Assembly: GCA_944383165.1 (NCBI GenBank)
Contig: CALWON010000001.1
Location: forward strand, 1-64,000
From: an uncultured Oscillospiraceae bacterium
GTDB lineage: Bacteria; Bacillota; Clostridia; Oscillospirales; Oscillospiraceae
Reading direction: 5' to 3'
DNA length: 64,000 nucleotides
Shown here: piece by piece, positions 44,916 through 53,397 of the stretch
Numbering within the stretch: position 1 is the stretch's first letter
Layout of the letters: each line of letters begins with the position of its first letter
Program-made: the position numbers and the translations under genes
Notes under the pieces: generated by a model
What the model saw: only the letters and a program-made list of their open reading frames with translations
What the model was told of the DNA's origin: nothing
Database searches by the model: none

Positions 44916-45344
44916 TTAGCCCTTTTTTGTAAAATGTTGGATGGCTTTCCGATACCCTTCAAACCCAAGACCAATGAAAGAAGTTTCACATGCCATACCA
45001 GCATAAGAAACTTGGCGGAATGGCTCACGTTGTCTGACATCCGAGAGATGTACCTCCACACAGGGCAGTGAAACTGCCTTCAAGGCATCTAAAATTGCAA
45101 TACTGGTGTGGGTATAGGCAGCCGGGTTGATAATAATACCATCCATTTTGCCATATGCCCACTGGATTTTGTCCACAATATCACCTTCGTGATTGGACTG
45201 AAATACTTCCACCTGGATTCCACATTCTACAGCAGCATGGTGGATAAATCCTTCCAAATCAGCATAGGTCTGACTGCCATAAATGTCTGGTTCACGGATA
45301 CCTAACATATTTAAGTTAGGACCATTAATGACAAGAAGTTTCAT
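44916..45344 (-). CDS. aroQ: 3-dehydroquinate dehydratase, type II
   Basis: 142 residues. It converts 3-dehydroquinate to 3-dehydroshikimate. The N-terminal MKLLVINGPNLNMLGIREPD with the catalytic Tyr region (IYGSQTYADLE), INPAAYTHTSIAI and VEVHLSDVRQREPFR with the His are all type II signatures. It is the last gene of the operon and overlaps the end of aroE/K by 4 bases (ATGA). Confidence 0.97.
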   Translation of the reverse strand: MKLLVINGPNLNMLGIREPDIYGSQTYADLEGFIHHAAVECGIQVEVFQSNHEGDIVDKIQWAYGKMDGIIINPAAYTHTSIAILDALKAVSLPCVEVHLSDVRQREPFRQVSYAGMACETSFIGLGFEGYRKAIQHFTKKG

Positions 45345-46570
45345 GGATGGAGCCTCCCAACAATTTTGGCAGCCACATAGAGTGGCTTGGTGTTGTTCTC
45401 TATGGTGAGCTGTGCCAGGGACTCATAGAGGGGGGCACGCTGGGCATACAGCTTTTCCAAAGGGACAGACTGGGAGATGGGGCGGTCTTCTGTAGCGAGC
45501 TGTGAAAGGTCACGTTTTAGATAGACTACAAAGGAATTTTGCAAAATAGGGTCGTGGTTTTCTGGTTTTGTTACAATGCCACCACCGCAGGCAATAATCT
45601 GCCCAGAACGTTTGGCAATGTCACAAAGCACCTGATGTTCGTATTCACGAAATGCTTCTTCGCCTTTTTGTTCAAAAATTTCAGGAATGGAACAGCCACA
45701 CATTTCCTCTATTTTTTTGTCTAAATCCACAAAGGGACGGTGGAGAAAGTCAGCTACCGCCTCGCCCACCGCACTTTTTCCACAGCCAGGCATTCCAATC
45801 AGAATAATATTTTTGGTTTCCCATTCGATGAGACGTGTAATTTCATCAATTCTCTGGGGAGGATAGGCAACATTTAAAAAACGCTCAGAAGCAGCTTTGG
45901 CCTGTGCAACCAACATGGGCAGCCCATTGATATAGGGAATCCCCATTTTTTTTGCATCCAGTAAAAGTTGTGTGGCAGCAGGGTTGTAGATGATGTCAAT
46001 AACCCCTTCACAGGCGGGGAATTGGGCCAGACAAATGGGGGCAACGCCTACATTTGGGTACATACCCACTGGTGTTGTGTTCACAATCACCTGTGCGTCG
46101 GCATGTAGATGTAAATTTTCATAGTTGTCTTTTCCGGTACGGGAAATCACCACAATTTCTCCTGCCTGTAAATCGGTCAATACCGTTTTTACGGTGAGGG
46201 AAGAGCCACCACTGCCCAGAATCAACACTTTTTTTCCTGCCACAGAAATCTGGGATTTTTGTACCAGATACAAAAATCCATCATAATCTGTGTTGTCTCC
46301 ATATAGGGAGCCATCTGGACGGCGAAGGATGGTGTTGACACTGCCAATACGTTCTGCAATGGGGGAGAGCTGGGTACAGTAGGGAATGACTGTTTTTTTG
46401 TAGGGGACCGTTACATTGATGCCTTGAAAAGTGCCATTGGATAGAAAATTGCCTACTTCATCTGGTGGGAGAGGGATGAGCTGATAGTTGGGGTTGTCCA
46501 ACAGGCGGTGGATGAGAGGGGAAAAACTGTGAGACAGTTTTTCTCCCAGCAGTCCATAGCTTACATTCAT
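45341..46570 (-). CDS. Fused shikimate dehydrogenase / shikimate kinase
   Basis: 409 residues from ATG 46570, with GAGGTG 6 bases upstream. Residues about 1-245 are AroE (EKLSHSFSPLIHRLLD, GINVTVPYKKTVIP with the catalytic Lys, LILGSGGSSLTVKTVL, VGMYPN, NGLPMLVAQA). Residues about 250-409 are AroK (NIILIGMPGCGKSAVGEAVA Walker A, PFVDLDKKIEE, ACGGGIVTK). It carries out reduction of 3-dehydroshikimate and phosphorylation of shikimate in one polypeptide. The two halves are joined by the short linker RIDEITRLIEWETK. Confidence 0.95.
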   Translation of the reverse strand: MNVSYGLLGEKLSHSFSPLIHRLLDNPNYQLIPLPPDEVGNFLSNGTFQGINVTVPYKKTVIPYCTQLSPIAERIGSVNTILRRPDGSLYGDNTDYDGFLYLVQKSQISVAGKKVLILGSGGSSLTVKTVLTDLQAGEIVVISRTGKDNYENLHLHADAQVIVNTTPVGMYPNVGVAPICLAQFPACEGVIDIIYNPAATQLLLDAKKMGIPYINGLPMLVAQAKAASERFLNVAYPPQRIDEITRLIEWETKNIILIGMPGCGKSAVGEAVADFLHRPFVDLDKKIEEMCGCSIPEIFEQKGEEAFREYEHQVLCDIAKRSGQIIACGGGIVTKPENHDPILQNSFVVYLKRDLSQLATEDRPISQSVPLEKLYAQRAPLYESLAQLTIENNTKPLYVAAKIVGRLHP

Positions 46571-46586
46571 TGTAATCACCTCAAAA

Positions 46587-47738
46587 TTAACAAATCATCT
46601 CACTATAGCTGCCCAAATATCTGAAGTGTTCACTTTCTGCCTCTAAATCTCGGAACAAAGCCTGCAATTCTGGAGCATAGACAGGGCATTCCAAATCAAA
46701 GTAGAAACGGAATTCAAACTCCTGATCAGGAATGGGACGGCTCTCCAATTTGCGCAGGTTGATGCCAAGAACATAGAATTTGGAGAGAATGTGGTAGAGG
46801 GCACCAGGCTTATGCGGCAGGGTCATCATGAGGGAAGTGCGGTCTGCGCCTGGATAGATTTCGGGTTGCTTGGAAATACAGATGAATCGGGTGTAGTTGT
46901 TGTCCTGATCCTGTACATTTGCTTCCAAAATATTCAGACCATACAGTTCACCACAGAAGTGGGAAGAAAGAGCAGCCAGATCGGTGCGGTCAGACTCAGC
47001 CACCATGCGGGCAGCCACAGCAGTGTTTTCTACAACTGTAATTTTAACATCTTTTAATCCAGATAGATAGTAGGAACTTTGTCTCAAAGCCTGCTCATGA
47101 GAATAAATTTCACGGATGTCTTCTTTTTTCACACCGTGGTGTGCCAGAAGATTGTGGTTTACTTTCAAACGGGCAGAACGTACAATATAAAAATTGTGCT
47201 TTGCCATCAGGTCATAAATCACATTTACAGAACCAGCGGAGCTGTTTTCCACAGGAAGTACACCGTATTGACACATACCCGTTTCTACTGCACGAAATAC
47301 ATGCTCAAAGGTGCTGAAATACAGGATATTTGGGGACTTGAACATGCTGTCGCAGGCAATCTGGGAATAGGCACCCTCAATGCCCTGACAGGCCACTGAG
47401 GCACGTTGTGGAAACAGGTTTTGTGTGTTGGTCACAGCCTGAGAAATGACATCCCAAATAGGCGATGGGGTCTGGTTACAAAAATTTTGATAGGAGCGAC
47501 CAGCCGCAAAAATGCTGCGGTAAACAGATTGAACGTAGTCAGAAAATTCATCCCCAGCCTGCTGAGCCACACGGGAAAGAAGGGCGCGTTCACGCCCAGC
47601 ATCTAAGGTGGGCATCTGGTGTGCTTTTTTAAAGGCAGCAATATCTTTTGATACCCCCATACGCTCTACAAACAGGTCAACCATCTGCTTGTCAATGGAG
47701 TCAATGTGTTCACGCAGGCGATTTAGTTCTTCATTCAT
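46587..47738 (-). CDS. pheA: Chorismate mutase / prephenate dehydratase
   Basis: 383 residues. An AroQ-type chorismate mutase domain is at about 1-90 (LNRLREHIDSIDKQMVDLFV, RMGVSKDIAAFK). The prephenate dehydratase domain is at about 110-290 (VACQGIEGAYSQIACDSMF, GVLPVENSSAGSVN, DLAALSSHFCGELYGL). A C-terminal ACT domain (SLMMTLPHKPGALYHILSKF, LRKLESRPIPDQEFEFRFY) contains the ESRP motif that binds phenylalanine. It makes phenylpyruvate and is probably feedback-inhibited by Phe. Confidence 0.96.
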   Translation of the reverse strand: MNEELNRLREHIDSIDKQMVDLFVERMGVSKDIAAFKKAHQMPTLDAGRERALLSRVAQQAGDEFSDYVQSVYRSIFAAGRSYQNFCNQTPSPIWDVISQAVTNTQNLFPQRASVACQGIEGAYSQIACDSMFKSPNILYFSTFEHVFRAVETGMCQYGVLPVENSSAGSVNVIYDLMAKHNFYIVRSARLKVNHNLLAHHGVKKEDIREIYSHEQALRQSSYYLSGLKDVKITVVENTAVAARMVAESDRTDLAALSSHFCGELYGLNILEANVQDQDNNYTRFICISKQPEIYPGADRTSLMMTLPHKPGALYHILSKFYVLGINLRKLESRPIPDQEFEFRFYFDLECPVYAPELQALFRDLEAESEHFRYLGSYSEMIC

Positions 47739-47756
47739 GGGAATTACCTCCTAAAG

Positions 47757-48863
47757 TCAATTTGTTTTGTTGATTTGGTCTGTATTGCGGTCAAGCAGGG
47801 CATCCAGCAGCACAATGGCCACAGCTGCTTCTACCACAGGAACTGCACGAGGCACAATACAGGGGTCGTGACGTCCCACAATATTCAATGGAATGTTCTT
47901 TTGTTGGGACAGGCTGATGCTCTGTTGTTCTTTGGAAATAGATGGGGTTGGCTTAAAAGCTGCACGCAACAGAAGGGGCATTCCATTGGAAATTCCACCC
48001 AAAATACCGCCACTGTGATTGGTGCGGGTGCGAACTGTAGAACCGTCCAGATAGAATGGGTCGTTGTTTTGAGAACCAAACAATGTGGCACTTTCAAAGC
48101 CTGCCCCAAACTCTACACCCTTTACCGCTGGAATAGAAAACAGCATAGAGGCAAGGCGGCTTTCCAAGCCTTCAAACATGGGATTTCCAAGCCCCACAGG
48201 TAGCCCCATTGCCATACACTCTACCACGCCGCCCACAGAATCCCCTTGATTGCGGGCAGTCTCAATGACAGCCTTCATGTCAGTTCCTGTTTTTTCGTCC
48301 ATGACAGGGAAAGAGGATGATTTAAGTTGTGCAAAGGTATCTTCAGTTTCTCCCAGAGGAGAAAAGGGGGTATCAAACACAGAACCAACAGAGGCGATGT
48401 GTGCCCCGATTTCGATTCCATAGCGGGACAGAATTTGCAGACAAATACCACCTGCAATACACAGTGGAGCAGTCAATCTGCCGGAAAAATGACCGCCACC
48501 AGCTACATCCTGATAGCCTCTATATTTCATGTGAGCAGTGTAATCTGCATGGGCAGGTCTGGGACAGTCCTTTAATTTGGAGTAATCCTGAGAGCGTGTA
48601 TTTGTGTTGTGAATCATTGCGGTCAGTGGTGCCCCACAGGTAATATCATTCACCATACCACACAAAAACTCAGGGAAGTCAGCCTCTTTACGAGGGGTGG
48701 AGAAAGAGCTGTTGCCGGGGGCTCGACGTTTCAGAAAGAAAGAGAGGGCATCCAAATCAATGGATTCGCCAGCAGGCAAACCATCTATGGTAACACCAAT
48801 GGCAGTAGAATGGGATTGCCCAAAAATAGAAATGTGAATGTGTTTACCCCAATAAGAAGCCAT
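47757..48863 (-). CDS. aroC: Chorismate synthase
   Basis: 368 residues from ATG 48863 (MASYWGKHIHISIFGQSHST), with GGGAGGGG upstream. It converts EPSP to chorismate using reduced FMN. Signatures are GQSHSTAIGVTIDGLPAG, RPAHADYTAHMKY and VGRHDPCIVPRAVPVVEAA. The start lies about 20 bases inside the end of aroA, so coupling is likely. Confidence 0.97.
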   Translation of the reverse strand: MASYWGKHIHISIFGQSHSTAIGVTIDGLPAGESIDLDALSFFLKRRAPGNSSFSTPRKEADFPEFLCGMVNDITCGAPLTAMIHNTNTRSQDYSKLKDCPRPAHADYTAHMKYRGYQDVAGGGHFSGRLTAPLCIAGGICLQILSRYGIEIGAHIASVGSVFDTPFSPLGETEDTFAQLKSSSFPVMDEKTGTDMKAVIETARNQGDSVGGVVECMAMGLPVGLGNPMFEGLESRLASMLFSIPAVKGVEFGAGFESATLFGSQNNDPFYLDGSTVRTRTNHSGGILGGISNGMPLLLRAAFKPTPSISKEQQSISLSQQKNIPLNIVGRHDPCIVPRAVPVVEAAVAIVLLDALLDRNTDQINKTN

Positions 48864-50070
48864 CCAAAACCCCTCCCAGTTGTTGATAATGTGCCCAGAA
48901 ATTTGGATAAGATTTCTTGACACAGTCTGCCCCTGTTAAGGTAATGGGCTGTTGGCATACTGTAGCAGCAATGGCAGCCATCATAGCAATCCGGTGGTCA
49001 TTGCAACAATCTATGGTGACACCACCAGAAAAATGACTGACACCTTGAATGGTCAACGAATCTGTCTGTTCCTCTACATGCCCACCAAGAGCATTTAAAG
49101 TAATCGCAACGGTATGGAGACGGTCACTTTCTTTCATGCGCAATCTGGCTGCATTGACAAGATGGGTGGTACCGGAGCGCAATGCAGCCATCAGTGCCAG
49201 AGGTGGAACAAGGTCGGGGCATTGGGATACATCCAGATCTACGGTGGAGTTTGGTCTTGCCAGTGTCCAATAGTGCTGTGCCACCTGTCTGTCTCCCTGT
49301 TTGGAGGTGGTATTCAGACCCTGTAAGGTCACTTGATTGTCTAAAAAATTGGCTGCATACCAGAATCCAGCCTGAGACCAATCCCCTTCTACGGTCTGAT
49401 TCTGTGCCTGATAGGTTTGATTGCCTTTGATTTTAAAATGACCAGTGGAAGATTCCTCAATCTCAATCCCAAAGGTAGAAAGGGTGTCCAAGGTCAAATC
49501 TACATAGCCACGGGACTCCAATGCACTGGTCAAAATCAGTTCAGAATCTCCATCCAACAGGGGAAGCGCATACAAAAGACCAGTGACAAATTGACTGGAT
49601 ACATCCCCAGGCAGCGAGTAGGAACCAGAGGTTAATTGCCCCTGTAGTGTAAGTATGTCCTGTTCCTGCTGCCACAAGATTCCCTGGTTTTCAAATAGGG
49701 TTTGATAGGGGGTCTGTGGACGTTTCATCAACCGTCCACGCCCTGTAAAGGTACCACCACCGCACAGAGCCAGTGCAATGGGAATGAAAAAACGCAGCGT
49801 GGAACCAGATTCCCCACAGTCAAAGTGCGGTTTGGAAGTGTAGCTTTGATGGGGAGACAGTGTGACATAGTCAGAACCCTGTTGGAATGGAATGCCCATA
49901 GCACGCAAACAGGAGAGAGTAGCAGAAATGTCCTCAGAAAAAGACAAATTGGAAATGGTACAGATTTTTTGAGACAACCCTGCTGCTAAAAGAAGACGGT
50001 GCGCCTGACTTTTGCTGGGTGGGATGGTAAGAGTACCAGACAATTTGTGGGGATGGATGGTCAAATCCAA
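48844..50070 (-). CDS. aroA: 3-phosphoshikimate 1-carboxyvinyltransferase (EPSP synthase)
   Basis: 408 residues from TTG 50070, which has AGGAGG 8 bases upstream. GTG 50079 overlaps the aroB stop (GTGA) but has no room for a ribosome-binding site. Motifs: PPSKSQAHRLLLAAGLS, CGESGSTLRFFIPIALALCG (the PEP/glyphosate region), GDVSSQFVTGLLYAL, RMKESDRLHTVA and CNDHRIAMMAAIA. The motif spacing does not let me assign a glyphosate-sensitivity class with confidence. Confidence 0.95.
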   Translation of the reverse strand: MDLTIHPHKLSGTLTIPPSKSQAHRLLLAAGLSQKICTISNLSFSEDISATLSCLRAMGIPFQQGSDYVTLSPHQSYTSKPHFDCGESGSTLRFFIPIALALCGGGTFTGRGRLMKRPQTPYQTLFENQGILWQQEQDILTLQGQLTSGSYSLPGDVSSQFVTGLLYALPLLDGDSELILTSALESRGYVDLTLDTLSTFGIEIEESSTGHFKIKGNQTYQAQNQTVEGDWSQAGFWYAANFLDNQVTLQGLNTTSKQGDRQVAQHYWTLARPNSTVDLDVSQCPDLVPPLALMAALRSGTTHLVNAARLRMKESDRLHTVAITLNALGGHVEEQTDSLTIQGVSHFSGGVTIDCCNDHRIAMMAAIAATVCQQPITLTGADCVKKSYPNFWAHYQQLGGVLDGFLLG

Positions 50071-50075
50071 AGGGC

Positions 50076-51158
50076 TCACCTCCTGAATGTTGGAGCCAAA
50101 AGCTCCAGAAGTTGTTCTTTTTTCATAGAGTAGGGAATTGCATGACCCAACTGCTCTAATAAAATTAAAGTAATCTGATTGCCAGAACGCTTTTTATCCA
50201 GTCCAACTGCTTCTTCTAAAATAGACCAGGAACAGGGAATTTGTGTGGGCAGATGGTACTGCTCCAAAATATAAGTGACCATCGGTTTGATTTCCTTTGG
50301 AGTAATACCCAACGCAATGCCTAAATCAATGGCACAGCACATACCCGCTGCAACCCCTTGACCGTGGGTGTAGGTCACATAGTGACCAGCCAGCTCAAAG
50401 GCGTGACCAATGGTGTGCCCAAAATTTAAGGTCATACGCAGTCCAGTATCTCGCTCATCCTGTAAAACCACCTGTCTTTTTTGGTCACAACAGGTATAAA
50501 TTACTTCCTCAATGTGAGCCATCACACCAGAACGACCGCCACACTGAGCCAAAAAAGAAAAGAAATCTGCATTTCCAATGCACCCATATTTAATCACTTC
50601 TGCCATGCCGTCGGAGAATGTGGCATCTGACAGGGTTTGCAATACATTGGGGTCGATAAATACTGATTTAGGCTGCCAGAATGCGCCAGCCAGATTTTTG
50701 CCAGCCTGTAAGTCCACCGCCACCTTGCCGCCAACAGAGGAATCTACTTGGGAGAGCAGTGTAGTGGGAATTTGAACATAGGCAACGCCACGTAAAATGG
50801 TGGCGGCTGCAAAACCTGCCAAATCCCCCACAACACCACCGCCCAACGCAATGACAGCGTCAGTGCGGGTGAGTCCAAAAGACATCATTTCTTCCCACAA
50901 TGATACCAGATGTTCTGTGGATTTGGAGGACTCTCCAGCAGGAACAACTGAGATATGGACAGCAAAGCCTGCATTTTGGAGAGATGTGTTGACCTGTGCG
51001 CCATAGAGGTCATAGACAGTCTGGTCGGTAACAACAAACAGCCGCTGTGCTTTGGGTAGCAGCTTTTTACAGTGTAAACCAACAGAAGACAGTAAGCCAC
51101 GCTCTATTTCAATCTCATAGGAGCGACCAGGCAAGTCAACCATCAATGTCTTTTTCAT
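50076..51158 (-). CDS. aroB: 3-dehydroquinate synthase
   Basis: 360 residues from ATG 51158 (MKKTLMVDLPGRSYEIEIER), with AAGGTGG upstream. It is an NAD- and metal-dependent cyclisation of DAHP. Motifs: ALGGGVVGDLAGFAAATILRG, QIPTTLLSQVDSSVGGKVAV, EVIKYGCIG, and LNFGHTIGHAFE, which carries a metal-ligand His. The ATG overlaps the tyrA stop by 4 bases. Confidence 0.97.
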   Translation of the reverse strand: MKKTLMVDLPGRSYEIEIERGLLSSVGLHCKKLLPKAQRLFVVTDQTVYDLYGAQVNTSLQNAGFAVHISVVPAGESSKSTEHLVSLWEEMMSFGLTRTDAVIALGGGVVGDLAGFAAATILRGVAYVQIPTTLLSQVDSSVGGKVAVDLQAGKNLAGAFWQPKSVFIDPNVLQTLSDATFSDGMAEVIKYGCIGNADFFSFLAQCGGRSGVMAHIEEVIYTCCDQKRQVVLQDERDTGLRMTLNFGHTIGHAFELAGHYVTYTHGQGVAAGMCCAIDLGIALGITPKEIKPMVTYILEQYHLPTQIPCSWSILEEAVGLDKKRSGNQITLILLEQLGHAIPYSMKKEQLLELLAPTFRR

Positions 51159-51988
51159 TCTGCATCCACCTTTTCTTTGCAAATTCGACCCTCAGCCAAC
51201 AGGGTACACAGCCGGTCCCCATTGCCCTGTTCCAGCGCAGTGCGATATTCCTGCAAAGCACCAATCACCTGATCCAACTCTGTCAGAAGATAGTCCCGAT
51301 TCTCCAAAAACAGGTCTGTCCACATGTGTTCATTGAGCCATGCCACTCTGGTTAAGTCCAAGTAACTGCCAGCGGAGTATCCCTTGTGCATTTGTGCACG
51401 GGGGCTTTTGACATAGGCATTGGATAGAATGTGGCACATCTGGGAGGTATAAGCAATCATCTCATCGTGATGTTCTGCTGTCGTCACAGTCAGATGGGCA
51501 AAACCGGCAGGAGCTAACATTTTTTTCACCCGATCCAGCAGCATAATGTCATCCCGATTTTGGGGGACAATGACCATAGGTGCCCCCTGAAATAGGTCTG
51601 CCTTACTGTTGGCAAAGCCAGAATATTGTGTGCCTGCCATGGGATGACCGCCTACAAATGTGAAACCATACTGTTCCGCAAGAGAAAAACCAACACGGCA
51701 AATCTCACGTTTGACACCACAACAGTCCATGACTAAAGTGGTGGGGGAGATGTAGGGGGCAATTCGTTCCAGATAATCCACAGAAATTTCTGGATAAAGG
51801 GCAATCAACAGCAAGTCACAGGTGGAAATAGTGTTTTCATCCAAATCTCCACTGAGTGTGCCTTGCAGTTTAGCAAAATCCTGCACCACACGGTTGCCAT
51901 CGTAGCCATATACCGTTGCACCGCTTTTTTCATAGGCTTTTGCAAGGGAGCCGCCAATCAGACCAAGTCCAGCTACACCAACAATCAT
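51155..51988 (-). CDS. tyrA: Prephenate dehydrogenase
   Basis: 277 residues from ATG 51988 (MIVGVAGLGLIGGSLAKAYE), with AAGGAGG upstream. A Rossmann NAD(P) site (GLGLIGGSLA) is at the N-terminus. The substrate region is FVGGHPMAGTQYSGFANS, with the catalytic His in GGHPMAG. There is no fused chorismate mutase or ACT domain; PheA supplies the mutase step. It makes 4-hydroxyphenylpyruvate for Tyr. Confidence 0.96.
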   Translation of the reverse strand: MIVGVAGLGLIGGSLAKAYEKSGATVYGYDGNRVVQDFAKLQGTLSGDLDENTISTCDLLLIALYPEISVDYLERIAPYISPTTLVMDCCGVKREICRVGFSLAEQYGFTFVGGHPMAGTQYSGFANSKADLFQGAPMVIVPQNRDDIMLLDRVKKMLAPAGFAHLTVTTAEHHDEMIAYTSQMCHILSNAYVKSPRAQMHKGYSAGSYLDLTRVAWLNEHMWTDLFLENRDYLLTELDQVIGALQEYRTALEQGNGDRLCTLLAEGRICKEKVDAE

Positions 51989-51999
51989 GGGATACCTCC

Positions 52000-53010
52000 T
52001 TACTGCTGAGGGCAAACAATGGTGCGGATTTGACGAACTGCCTCTGCCACATCTTCAAATTGTTCCGGGCGCAGAGACTGAGGACCATCACACAGGGCAC
52101 GGGCAGGGTCGTTGTGTACCTCAATAATCAGACCATCTGCTCCACAGGCAGCGGCAGCCAGTGCCATAGGCTTTACATACCGGGCTACTCCTGTGGCGTG
52201 ACTGGGGTCAACTACAACAGGAAGGTGAGTCAGTTCATGGAGCACAGTAACTGCGGACAGATCCAAGGTGTTGCGTGTGGCAGTTTCAAAGGTACGAATG
52301 CCACGCTCACAGAGAATCACATTACTATTGCCACCAGCCATTACATATTCTGCACTCATCAGCAGTTCCTTAATGGTATTGGCAAGACCACGCTTAATCA
52401 GAATGGGTTTTTGTGTTTTGCCCAGTTCCTTCAAAAGCTCAAAGTTCTGCATATTGCGTGCTCCAACCTGAATCACATCCACGTCTTCAAAAAGGGGCAA
52501 ATGGTTGGCGTTCATGATTTCTGTTACAATGGGAAGTCCAGTTTCACGCTTTGCTTCCAACAGCAAATCAATGCCATCTGCCTTCAGTCCCTGGAAGTCG
52601 TAGGGAGAAGTGCGGGGCTTGAATGCACCGCCACGCAGCATGGTAGCACCAGCAGCCTTTACACTTTTGGCAACAGTAATAATTTGCTCACGACTCTCCA
52701 CAGAGCAAGGACCAGCAATCATGGCAAAATGACCGCCGCCAATTTTTTCCTCACCGACTTCAATGATAGAATCCATAGGATGGAATTTGCGGTTACTGCT
52801 TTTGTATGGCTCAGATACTCGCTTGACGCCATCTACAATATCCAGACTGGACAACAGCTCCTCATCCAGACGGCTGGTATCACCAATGATGCCAATGATG
52901 GTGGCATAGTCACCAGAGGAAATATGGGTACGAAGATTTTGAGATTCAATCCACTGAATCAAGTCACGAATGCGAGCCTCACTGGCACTTTGTTTTAAAA
53001 TGATAACCAT
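52000..53010 (-). CDS. aroF: 3-deoxy-7-phosphoheptulonate (DAHP) synthase
   Basis: 336 residues from ATG 53010 (MVIILKQSASEARIRDLIQW), with AAAGGAC upstream. It is the first committed step, PEP + erythrose-4-phosphate to DAHP. An N-terminal ferredoxin-like regulatory domain (about 1-70) precedes the KDO8PS/DAHPS-type barrel (MIAGPCSVESREQIITVAKS, LRGGAFKPRTSPYDFQGL, GARNMQNFELL, VDPSHATG). This is the Thermotoga/Bacillus-type enzyme with N-terminal control rather than the E. coli type. It is the first structural gene of the operon, behind an attenuator. Confidence 0.96.
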   Translation of the reverse strand: MVIILKQSASEARIRDLIQWIESQNLRTHISSGDYATIIGIIGDTSRLDEELLSSLDIVDGVKRVSEPYKSSNRKFHPMDSIIEVGEEKIGGGHFAMIAGPCSVESREQIITVAKSVKAAGATMLRGGAFKPRTSPYDFQGLKADGIDLLLEAKRETGLPIVTEIMNANHLPLFEDVDVIQVGARNMQNFELLKELGKTQKPILIKRGLANTIKELLMSAEYVMAGGNSNVILCERGIRTFETATRNTLDLSAVTVLHELTHLPVVVDPSHATGVARYVKPMALAAAACGADGLIIEVHNDPARALCDGPQSLRPEQFEDVAEAVRQIRTIVCPQQ

Positions 53011-53038
53011 AGAAAACGTCCTTTCTGGGAACTCCCAA

Positions 53039-53092
53039 TGAATAAAAATACAAAAGAGCCTGTGGTGAAGTGCTTCTTCACCACAGGCTCTT
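53039..53092 (-). terminator. Attenuator terminator of the aromatic operon
   Basis: On the minus strand a perfect 17-bp stem (AAGAGCCTGTGGTGAAG and its complement, 5-base loop) is followed by TTTTGTATTTTTATT. It lies in the 5' leader, 21 bases after the leader-peptide stop and about 30 bases before aroF. It can end transcription before the structural genes. Confidence 0.92.
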
Positions 53093-53112
53093 AACATCCC
53101 GTATCATTCCAG

Positions 53113-53223
53113 TTACACTGGGGAGGGAAGCCGATTCTGTGCAGCAGAAAACACTTCTACCTGTTTGACACTGAAGCCAAAAAAGTAAAAGTAGCTAAAA
53201 AAGAATGCTGCAAACAGATACAT
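53113..53223 (-). CDS. Phe/Tyr-rich leader peptide of the aromatic operon
   Basis: 36 codons from ATG 53223, with GAGAGGAG 8 bases upstream. It starts MYLFAAFFFSYFYFFGFSVK; 8 of codons 4-17 are Phe and 2 are Tyr, with another Tyr at codon 2. Such enrichment is the hallmark of attenuation leader peptides. Codons 28-32 contain CACAG-N5-GCTT (53141-53128), which is complementary to the 5' arm of the terminator (AGAGC-CTGTG). A ribosome stalled at the Phe/Tyr run would leave this segment free to form an antiterminator, while one reaching the stop would cover it. The peptide itself needs no function. Confidence 0.88.
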   Translation of the reverse strand: MYLFAAFFFSYFYFFGFSVKQVEVFSAAQNRLPSPV

Positions 53224-53265
53224 AATCGGAACTCCTCTCTTTACAGGAATAAAGTCTACACCCCT

Positions 53266-53295
53266 ATGTTAGCACCAGAAAAGCCGTTCTGTCAA
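53266..53295 (-). promoter_or_regulatory. Promoter of the aromatic operon
   Basis: On the minus strand: perfect TTGACA (53295-53290), 18-base spacer, TAACAT (53271-53266). Transcription would begin about 35 bases upstream of the leader-peptide ATG. Confidence 0.7.
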
Positions 53296-53361
53296 TGAAA
53301 AATCAAGATTATATTTGATAAAATCTACAAGATGATATGTTTATTTTTATACAAAAATTAC

Positions 53362-53396
53362 AAAACTGGGCACTGCCGGAGGCAGTGCCCAGTTTT
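53362..53396 (-). terminator. Terminator of rnj
   Basis: A 16-bp stem (AAAACTGGGCACTGCC and its complement) with a 3-base loop starts immediately after the RNase J stop. A/T ends make it usable on either strand. Confidence 0.9.
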
Positions 53397-53397
53397 C

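Noticed and set aside
53101-53300. T-box riboswitch ahead of the aromatic operon
   Set aside because: No T-box consensus (TGGNACCGCG-like) or specifier-loop structure is visible; the Phe/Tyr leader peptide explains the terminator.
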